Assembly: GCA_015501585.1 (NCBI GenBank)
Contig: JADNRY010000006.1
Span: 1-64,000 of the forward strand
Length of the DNA: 64,000 nucleotides
Direction: 5' to 3'
Source of the DNA: Rhodocollybia butyracea
Taxonomy: Eukaryota > Basidiomycota > Agaricomycetes > Agaricales > Omphalotaceae
This document shows positions 55,284 to 64,000 of this stretch, in pieces (the first letter of the stretch is position 1; every line of letters starts with the position of its first letter). Made by a program: the position numbers and the translations under genes. Below the pieces are notes generated by a model. The model did not search any database and was not told where the DNA came from. It saw nothing but the letters and a program-made list of their open reading frames with translations.

Positions 55284-58200
55284 CTACAAAGGCTTTGTAA
55301 GGATGTCCGCCAGATTGTCCTCAGAGGGGACATAGCTGATCTTTATCTCCTCAGCTTCAACCAAGTCTCAAAGAAAATGAAAGCAAATGTCAATATGCTT
55401 AACACGCTGATGAAATTTCGGATTTTCTGAGATCGCAATGGCGCTCTTGTTGTCGGCATAGAGTTGAGAGGGAAGGGGTGAAGGATATCCAATCTTGGAC
55501 ATGAAGTTGTGTACCCACTTCGCTTGCTGAGCCCCCTTTCCATACGCAATATACTCTGATTCTGTTGTGGATAGAGCAACAACATCCTGCCGCTTTGACA
55601 TCCAGAAGACAGGACCTCCAGCGAGCATAGTGAGAACTCCTGTTACTGACCAACAAGTATCAGTACATGCAGCGTGATTTGTGTCGCAGTAGGTCTTTGG
55701 AGTAAGGCCTAATTACGACTTCTTGAACACAATTCCTTGTTCCTTGGACCCGATGATGTATCGGCAGAGGTGAATAAGACCATTCCAATGAGCTGCACCG
55801 GGATCCTGTGCAAACTGTGCTAGATCATTCATCTCGAAAGCAAAGTCAGGGTGGCATGCCCCTTGGCCAAACTGAATCCCACCAAGAAGCTCCCCATACA
55901 GCTTGTCCTTCATGAAGAATTGTTCCACTTTGGTCTTGGGAGATTGATCCTTGGTTAGCTTCAGTCCAGGCAGATAAGGCGTGGCTTTGGGCTTCAGATC
56001 CTGGAGGCCAAACCTGGTAAACAGCTGATCCCAATAGGCTGGCATCGAGAGAGTTGCCATCCCAGATTCCCTGTCATGAGTCAAGCACATAGCAAGAGCA
56101 AAGTGTACCGTATCGGTCTCTTTGATTTGATAGCAACTCCTGATCTTGCTCTTTGCCCTATCCATCTCCTCTTTTGTCGACGATCCACCAAAAGTATCAT
56201 CCGTATATGTACCCGCCATTGTCTCGCCTATATCTGTCCTCCTAGTCCAAACGCATTGGTCAGCTTGAGATCGCTGGTATCCAAGGTCTTTGTACGTTGC
56301 ATCGAGGAGTTTCCACCAGTTCCTTCTGGCCTGCATGGATCCGTATAACGACTTCTTCATTCTCATCACCTGTCCAGTACCCCTACCTTCAAACCCTTCA
56401 GGAGGTCTGATATACATTTCTTCCTCCATGTTGGCATTGAGATAGGCTGAGGCAAAGTCGATCTGCCAGATAAAATAACCCAGGGTGATCCACACAGCAA
56501 TGAGTATGCGAAGTGAATCAAAGTGTAAGACAGTGGCAAAGACCTCAAAGAAATCTCTCCCTTCTTCTGGATGGCCGGCATCCAACAAGTTGGGTCTTCC
56601 ATGGCTTTCGAGTATGATTTCAGAACTGGAGGAAGTCCAACTGCCAAGAGAGCTGTATTAAACATCTCGTCAACTTTGGAAGGTAGGTTAGCAGCAAGGG
56701 TTGTGAAGTTTGTGTGAGGTCATCTTGTGTTTGTTGCCCACTTGAGCTGGGCTCTGCTGCTCTCCTTCTCCCTATTCTCGGACTTGTAGCTAGCTTTTGC
56801 AATCGCAGACAGTGTTCTATTGTGGGAGGAGTGGCAAACTTGCAGTGGCTGTGATTTGGGTACCTTTAAGTCATTGGAGATCACGGGCTCGGGGATATTA
56901 GAGTTTCTTCCGGCATCAGTTGTGTCATCGAGATGTTGACTTTCCGCTTCAACATCTCCGTCACTCTCATCTCCCCTCTCCCCCACAACTGAGGGCAAAG
57001 AAACTTGTACTCTCTCGTCGAAGGAAACATCCCAGCTAGCGACAATTTGGCCTGTCGGCAAATAAAGAAAGTACACACCTTGCTCTCCATACCCAACCAT
57101 TTGGCCAGAGAATCCTCGTGGATTGAGCTTACTGGGACTGCCATTGACAATAGTGCCCCAGGCGATAGCACCCCAAGGCCGCAGGTGAGCAACATCCATT
57201 TTCTTCCTATACCAGAGTTCAGCTGGAATCTTGTAGCCAGTCCTCACAGCCGGGAGTAGATTTTTGGTATAGACAACATAGGCACAGGCGTAAGTCCAGA
57301 GGAAAGGGGGAAGTCCGGTTTTGTAAAGAATAGTATGTACATGGTCAAAAGTGACGCCATGCTTTCTTTCTACAATGCCATTTGCTGCTGACGAATATGC
57401 CGGGGTTACTTCAAGCTTTATTCCATTCTCCTCAGCCCACTTCATCCACGCTTCACTTCCAATCTCTTTCCCTCCATCGACACAAACATACAGCATCTTC
57501 TGCCCAGTCTCGTTCTCTGCCAATGCCTTATATTTCTCCAAGGCGGCCAAGGTAGACGAGGATTCTTTATTCATCAGGTAGTAATCCCTGGTCATAGCGG
57601 AACAGCCATCGACTATAGGCATCGAGTAGAAGAGCCCTCCTAACGCCCTAGTACGCATTGGGCCAGTGAGGTCAATCTGGACTCTCTCCAGGATCCTCGA
57701 TTTGACCTCGGTTTTACTGTCAAACAGTCTGCGCTTAGCCTGACCAATGTGGCATGGGTTGCATTCAGGTGGTTTAGTATTTGGATCTCCAAGTACATTC
57801 AGGCCATTTAGCAAGTTCTTCTCTAATGCAATTTGGATTCTCGTAACTCCAGCGTGACCAAATTGGCGGTGCCATCCCTCAATATCCACTGGCTTATCCA
57901 GGGCTCTCGACTTGACCACCAATGCCGATGTCTCCTTCTCCTGCAAACAGTATAGGCCACCGTGTCTGAAGCCAGTCAAGATATGCGTTCCTGCAGAATG
58001 AAACTTTGCAGTTTGTTTCTCGAACATGACAGTCATACCCTTATCACACAGTTTGGAGATTGATATGAGGTCTGAGGTTATGGAAGGTGAATGAAGTGCT
58101 TCCTTGAAAGTTATAGTGATAACCTTTCCTTCGTGTGTGAAGAATTTTCTGGCCTTCCCATATCCAATAATCTTCAGAGTAGTTGACTCCTCAGAAGATC

Positions 58201-58429
58201 TGCTCAAGCGTGAGCATGGTGTATAGGTAAGGAAGTCTGATCTATTCCTGAAGAAATGGTCTGAAGCTCCTGAGTCAGTGAATGTCTCATTCTCCAGTTC
58301 CGATATTGACATGGACGTGCTGTAACTGGCGTAATGCTGGGTTAATTTGCCTACCAAAACAGAAGAGTTAGTGGAGACTGCGGTATTTGCAGCTTGGGTC
58401 AAAGATGGCACATCCTTCTTTACCTCCAC
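55284..58429 (-). pseudogene. pol of copia II, right arm, RT-deleted
   Basis: Mirror of 44054-47199. The 569-codon protease-integrase frame (58429-56720) differs from the left copy at four residues (I/S, E/K, R/Q, E/K). The 291-codon RT/RNase H frame (56588-55713) also differs at four (S/G, R/H, G/R, L/F). The stops, the RT fingers deletion and the frame changes are shared. Confidence 0.88.
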
Positions 58430-59194
58430 CCTGCCTAAAGCAATCTTCTGCCAAATGCCCCTCCCTCAGGCAATTAGGATTTGTACACTTCTTTCCATTC
58501 CCATTTCCCCTCGTTCCCAATCCACCCACAGCGACAGCAGCAAGTTGGCGCTCAAGATGCTCTATCCTGGTCTGGGGAGCAGCATTTGCCTGCGGGAGGC
58601 GATTTCCTGATACTGCAGCATTGGGACAGGTTTCTGTATGTGAAAACTGGTAGGTAATCTGCTGGATCACCGATGCAGAGGTAGGATAAGTCATGGGATT
58701 TGCCGTGATGTTCTGGATGATAGTATCCATTGACAGTGTCGGGAACACAGCAAGAACAACACTCTTGAAGATCTTGTCAGAAACGTCATTTCCACCTTCA
58801 ATGGCTTCCCTTTGCAGCTCTTGGAAAGTTTTGAAGAAGGAATCAATGGCATTCATCTTGTCGACATCAGGGATGAGCAAAGGTAGATCCAACACATACG
58901 CTTCAATCATTCCCCTAGCCCAGTCATTACGGAACATCCACTCATCCTGGGATGGATTCGTGGAGTATACCAGGGTAGGAGGTACGGGTGTGACAGGAAT
59001 GTTTTCTGGTAGCAGGATAACAAGGGGGATGGAAATAGTACCATCTATGTACCCGATTAGACCTTGAGCTTTGAGTGTAATCTTCATCTTTCTTTTGATT
59101 GGAGCCCAACTTAAGCTAGTCTGACTCCCCCATCGAACCTCTGGTCTTCGGGGATATCTGGGAAGGGAGGCGGTATTGCACTATTACTAGCCAT
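58368..59194 (-). pseudogene. gag of copia II, right arm
   Basis: Mirror of 43290-44115, with a few residue differences (for example CTNPNC in place of CTNLNC in the zinc knuckle, TNPSQ in place of MNPSQ). Confidence 0.82.
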
Positions 59195-59303
59195 GTCTGG
59201 GTTCAAGTTATTTGAGTTCAACGGTCAAAGTATTTCAAGTTCAAGTTGATATTCTTTAGGCAAGAATGTATATTAGTTCCAGTGGTAGGCGGGGCCCATA
59301 ACC

Positions 59304-59689
59304 TGTGGAACTTAGTAAGTACGAGCCTCAGAAGTATACAAACAACTCGTATTGCAAGTAATTACCTGTGGAACTTAGTAAGTACGAGCTACATATATAA
59401 GCGTAAGTATAAGTTCCATAAACATATAAATAAATCAACTTACCCTCAGAAGTATACAAACGACTGAGGGACAAAGGACAACTTGTCCTCTATATAACTA
59501 ACTACATGAGACTGCCAAGTCAATACTAGGCACTTGGATAAATGAAGAGGAGGGATAAACAAAATAAGCAAAGGAAAAACATCGGATCCCCCTGAGGGAT
59601 AAACCTTCTTACACCTAAACATGTCCCATCTGACCCAGAAGCAAAGGCAGGGGGGCAGAACTCCTTGGCGCGTAGCTCCCCTTTTGACA
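59304..59689 (-). repeat. 5' LTR of copia II, right arm
   Basis: Mirror of 42795-43180; followed inward by the PBS GGTTATGGGCCCCG on the minus strand. Confidence 0.92.
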
Positions 59690-59760
59690 CGCTAGGCAAA
59701 GAATATATACTCAAACAACTAGGCTCAAGGACAGTCAGTAACTAGTTTGTAATCACAGAA

Positions 59761-60043
59761 GTTATTATTTGGAGATTGCTCGACAAATAATAATATGGTT
59801 ACATTGAGAAATAGTTTAATAAGTAGTAATATGGATCAGAACTAATACTTGGAGATGGCTCAACAAGTAGTAGTGTGTGTGGTGTCTAGTACTCGGAGAT
59901 AGCTCAACAAGTAGTAGTGAGTGTGGTGTCTAATACTCAGAGATAGCTCAACAAGTGGCAATTAAAGAGGTATTCACTAGGAGATAGCTCAACAGGTAAA
60001 TATTAGTAGATACAACTTGAAGATAGCTCAACAAGATACAATG
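59761..60043 (+). repeat. Degenerate copy of the covarying hairpin array, right arm
   Basis: Mirror of 42441-42723. The unit TTATTATTT GGAGATTGCTCGAC AAATAATAA keeps its full stem. CTAATACTCAGAG..AAGTGGCAA joins the left stem of one unit to the right stem of the next. Confidence 0.75.
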
Positions 60044-60244
60044 AGTTGGTCTGGTGATTCACACAAGTGATAACAGCAAACAAGTGGGGGTTGGATTCAA
60101 AAAAATAATACATCTACCTTACATTGGTAAATCAAGCCTTCTTATATACTGTTTAATATGTACTATAGTTTTGAGTCATAACTGCAGAAATGCTGTGGAT
60201 CAGTCAGCCTGACTGCAGAATGCTGTGCAATGATTGATATTGAG

Positions 60245-60427
60245 TCATTGATGTAAGGAGGCTGTGCAAGTTCTGGTTCTGTTAGCCCTGTTTTTGCCCT
60301 TTCCCTTCCATACCACTGCCCTTGGCCACTTCCTTGCCATATCCCCTGGCTTGCCGCAGTTGTGGCAGGTGAAGGGTTGTCTGTCACTAGGTTGGAACAA
60401 TGGGTTCATGGATGTATGTGCAGCCAT
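60245..60427 (-). pseudogene. gag zinc-knuckle fragment, right arm
   Basis: Mirror of 42057-42239; same degenerate knuckle. Confidence 0.6.
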
Positions 60428-60672
60428 GAGTGCTCTATAGTCTATTTGTAACCTATCTGTTGCCTATTTGTGGCCTTGGAGTAGCATGTCTGTACCCCTG
60501 GGCCCTGGTGTTGCCTACTTGTAATCTATCTGTAGCCTATCTATAGCCTATTTGTAGCCTTAGTGTTGCCTGCTTGTAATCTATCTGTAGCCTGTCTGTA
60601 CCCTTGATGTGACCAATCTGTTGTCTATTTGTAACCTCACAGTAGCCTATCTGTAGCCTATCTATAGCTAAG

Positions 60673-60772
60673 GATGGACATGAGTCCAGGTCCTAACAGG
60701 TGACCCATGGATTCAACACATGGGAATGCCTGTCTGACCCAGATCCACAGGATCCAGGTACCCATTCCCATG
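60673..60772. mobile_element. Truncated GATGGACA MITE, right arm
   Basis: Mirror of 41712-41811. Confidence 0.55.
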
Positions 60773-61387
60773 TAGCCTATTTGTAGCCCTGATGTTGCCT
60801 ACTTGTAACCTATCTGTAGCTTTTGTATTGCCTGCTTGTAATCTATCTGTAGTCTATCTGTAGCCTATCTGTGCCCTTGATGTAACCTATCTGTAGCCTA
60901 TCTGTAGCCTATTTGTAGCCTTGGAGTAGCCTATCTGTAGCCCATCCATAGCCTATCTGTGCCCCTGGTGTTGCCTACTTGTAATCTATCTGTAGCCTAT
61001 CTGTAGTATATTTTTAGCCTTGGTGCAACCTATTTGTTGCCTATTTGTCACCTTGGAGTAGCATATCTGTAGACCATGCATAGCCTATATGTACCTTTGG
61101 TGTTGCCTACTTGTAATTCATCTGTAGCCTATCTATAGCATATTTATAGCCTTGGTGTTGCCTGCTTGTAATCTATCTATTTGTAGCCTTGGAGTTGCCT
61201 ACTTGTAACCTATCTGTAGCCTTTGTGTTGCCTGCTTGTTGCAGCAGCTTGTAATCTATCTGTAGTCTATCTGTAGCCCTGATTATCTGTAGCCTATTTG
61301 TAGCCTCCGAGTAGCATATCTGTAGCCCATCCATAGCCTATCTGTGCCCCGGGTGTTGCCTACTTTAATCTAGCTGTAGCCTATAAA

Positions 61388-61715
61388 GATGGACACAAGT
61401 CCAGCTCTTTACAGGTGACCCACTTGGTTTAACCTGTGGAAATACCCGCCTGACCTGGATCCAGCTGATCCAGGTACCTGTTCCCACAGGTGCGGGTCAG
61501 GTCACAGGTCAGCCCTTGGGGATTTTCAGACCTATAAAGTATATTTTAAGTACAAATACCTACAAATACCTGCAGGTTGACCTGCATGGCCCGGATCCGG
61601 CGGATCCAGATACCCGTTTCCCACAGGTCCGGGTCAGGTCACAGGTTGTGTTTTTTTGGGTGCAGGTACCTGTGCAGCAGGTCCGGGTTTACTGGGATCT
61701 GGACTCATGTCCATC
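61388..61715. mobile_element. MITE with GATGGACA..GTCCAG ends, right arm
   Basis: Mirror of 40752-41079. The arms differ at several bases here, enough to extend a chance ORF in the right copy. Confidence 0.65.
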
Positions 61716-64000
61716 CCTAGTAGCCTATCTGTTGCCTATCTGTAGCCTTGGTGTAACCTATCTGTTGCCTATTTGTAGACCATCCTCCTTGTGTTTCCTG
61801 CTTGTAATCTATTTGTAGTCTTTGAACCCTTTATCAGTAGCCTCTCTGTAGCCCCTCCATACCCTATCTGCACCCCTGGTGCTGCCTACTTGTAATCTAT
61901 CTGCGGTCTATCTATAGTCCATCTGTAGCCTTGTTGTAGCCTATCTGTAGCCCATCCACAGCCTATTTGTACCCCTGGTGTTCCCTATATGTAATCTATT
62001 TGTGCCTGGTTGTAATCTATCTGCATTGCCTACTGGTAATCTACTGTACCATTTCAGGCAGTTCATAAGTCATGGGTCACAAGGGACCCAGATTGTCTGA
62101 AAGGTCACACCTGTTCACAGATATTTGAGGGACCTTACAAAAAAAAAATTGAGTTGCCAGTGCTACATGTACAAAAGAATTTTCTAGCACCTGCGGCGCA
62201 CTACAAAGTTTCATAGTGGTCACACCTACAATTGGCTATCTGTAGACCATCCATAGCCTTGGTGTAACTTATCTGTTGCCTATTTGTTACCTCCAAGTGG
62301 CCTATCTGTAGACCATCCATAGCCTATTTGTACCCCTGGTGTTGCCCACTTGTAATCTATCTGCAGCCTATCTATAGTCTAATCATTGCCTTGGTATTGC
62401 CTGGGGGTAATCAATAGGCTGTAGTCTATCTGTAACATATTTGTAGCCTCAGAGTAGCCTATCTGTAGAGCATCCATAGCATATTTGTAGCCTATCTGTA
62501 CCCTTCATGTAGCCTATTTATACCCTACTCATAGCCTTGCCTATCTATAGTCTATTTGTAGCCTTGGTGTCACCTGTCTGTTGCATATTTGAAGCCTTGG
62601 AGTAGCCTATCTGAAACCTATCCATAGATTATGTGTAGCCCTGGTGTTGCCTACTTGGAATCTATCTGCCAGAGCCTGTCTATAGCCTATTTGTAGCTTT
62701 GGTGTTGCCTCCTTGTAATCTATCTGTAGTCTATCTGCAGCCTATTTGTAGCCTTAGAGTAGCCTATCTGTAGACCTTCCATAAACTATTTGTACCCTTG
62801 GTGTTGCCTCCTTGTAATCTATCTGTAGCCTATCTATAGTCTATTTGTAGCCTTGGTGTAACCTATTTATTGCTTATTTGTGGCCTTGGAGTAGCTTTCC
62901 TGTAGCCCATCCATGGCACACTTCAATGTACCCCTGGTCTTGCCTACTTGTAATCTATCTGTAGCCCATCTATAGCCTATTTGTAGCCTTGGTGATGCCT
63001 ACTTGTAACCTATCTGTAGCCTATCTATAGTTTATTTATAGCCTTGGTGTCACCTATCTGTTGCATATTTGTTGCCTTTGAGTAGCCTATCTGTCACCCA
63101 TCCATAGCTTATGTGTAGCCCTGGTGTTGCCTACTTGTAATCTATCTGTAGCCTATCTGTAGCCTACCTATCTGTAGCCTCAGAGTAGCCTATCTGTATC
63201 CCTTCCATGGCCTATGATCTGTACCCCTGATGTTGCCTACTTGTACTCTATTTGTAGCCTATCTGTACCCTTCATGTAGCCTATCAATACCCTACTCATA
63301 GCCTTAGTGTTGCCTATAGGCTGTAGCCTATTTGTAGCCTCAGCATTGCCTCTCTGTGCCCTTTGTGTAGCCTATCCATAGACTATCTGTACCCTCTTTG
63401 TAGTCTTGACTATATTTTACTTCAACATAATATTCTTGTTTCACTTCAATCTTATAACCATCCTATTTCTATTTATCTTCTCAAACTTTTCACATTCATT
63501 TCCCATTTTCTATACATGCTCTTTCTTATTATTTTGATATGCCTTTAAATATTCTCCATGATATATCCCTCTTGTTTCCATAAGTCTTACTTCTCCAATA
63601 TTAGACCCCAGGTGAACAATCTTGACATCATTAGCTATTCAAACTTCTCATAACATCCACATTTGCTCTTTGTATGTTTTCTGTCTGTTCATTCAAATGT
63701 CATGAAATAATGATCAATACACCTGAAAGTGCAGTTGGCATAATCCATCAAAATCATCTTGATGCCTTTGTGCTGCCCTATACCATAGCTTAACATAACT
63801 CTTTCACTATTTCTAGTGTTTGAGCTGCATGTTTTTTCAATAATGGTGCATCTTCATTCCAAACAGATAAGAAACTTATAGGCACCAAATAGGTACAATA
63901 GTTCATACATTTATTCACTGTATGTCAGTAGTCATGACATTCATATTATGCTAATGACATACCTCATACTTTCTATATATCTTTACTAAAACCTGCAACA

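Larger units (their letters stand above)
54827..59694 (-). mobile_element. Copia-type retrotransposon II, right arm copy
   Basis: Element 54832-59689 with target duplication CGCTA (54827-54831; 59690-59694). LTRs 54832-55215 and 59304-59689, PBS at 59303-59290. Same RT deletion and internal stops as the left copy, so those lesions predate the inverted duplication. Confidence 0.95.
54711..60435 (+). mobile_element. LTR-like element (relative of 28091-29306), split by copia II, right arm
   Basis: Mirror of 42049-47773, here in plus orientation. TGTAATGCC at 54711; interrupted at 54832-59689; hairpin array 59761-60043; antisense gag fragment 60245-60427. TCTATAGTCT lies on both sides (54701-54710 and near 60434-60443), either a target duplication or simply the minisatellite repeating. 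Confidence 0.7.
60436..63410 (-). repeat. 11-bp-period minisatellite, outer block, right arm
   Basis: Mirror of 39060-42048, with the net 17-bp indel. Confidence 0.85.
52297..64000 (-). repeat. Right arm of giant inverted repeat (runs off the window)
   Basis: Reverse complement of 38467-50187 with scattered substitutions and a net indel of about 17 bp (the array near 61285 is shorter than its mirror near 41180). The last base of the window still matches the left arm, so the true length is unknown. Confidence 0.95.

Overview
The window looks like a repeat-rich accessory region of a filamentous basidiomycete nuclear genome, most likely Agaricomycetes. The evidence is: genes with many introns of about 45-70 bp with GT..AG ends, a secreted S53 (sedolisin) protease, a tandem family of F-box genes, an eight-exon seven-helix membrane protein of a type common in agaricomycetes, and several layers of copia-type and other LTR elements plus non-autonomous DNA transposons. 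No species is claimed.

Layout. 1-2.3 kb: phased palindromic repeats (AGGTCATGACCT) and short LTR-like relics. 3.4-5.4 kb: an intact seven-exon tripeptidyl-peptidase-like gene. 6.7-7.7 kb: a five-exon acidic protein of unknown function. 9.6-17.9 kb: four minus-strand F-box paralogues. Two are intact (A, C), one is broken by a TGA and a frameshift (B), and one is a deletion remnant (D). A 936-bp hAT-type MITE with an 8-bp target duplication and a 244-bp solo LTR-like insertion lie among them. 18-24 kb: degenerate duplications, minisatellites, and an 819-bp TA-flanked MITE carrying a tRNA-like pol III promoter. 24.1-30.9 kb: a complete but dead copia element (343-bp LTRs, CTGTT target duplications) whose reverse transcriptase is interrupted by a 1,216-bp solo LTR of another family. 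31.5-32.9 kb: a seven-helix membrane protein gene with one in-frame TGA. 33-38 kb: a fold-back element, an LTR relic, a ruined berberine-bridge-like oxidase and a gag-like ORF.

38.5 kb to the window end is one very large inverted repeat. Its arms are 38467-50187 and 52297-64000 and still run off the right edge; they surround a 2.1-kb spacer. Each arm reads, from outside in: AT-rich DNA, an 11-bp-period minisatellite, an LTR-like element split by a 4.86-kb copia element, more minisatellite with small transposon relics, then a 20-bp terminal motif of the central element. The arms differ by scattered substitutions and one indel of about 17 bp, so they are not an exact mirror copy.

The most unusual feature is inside the 1.2-kb LTR family: about ten hairpins share an invariant core (GGAGATAGCTCAAC), while their outer stems differ in sequence between units yet remain self-complementary within each unit. 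That compensatory pattern points to a selected RNA or cruciform structure. Only the protease, the 6.7-kb gene, F-box genes A and C, and possibly the membrane protein look like working host genes; the rest is transposon stratigraphy.
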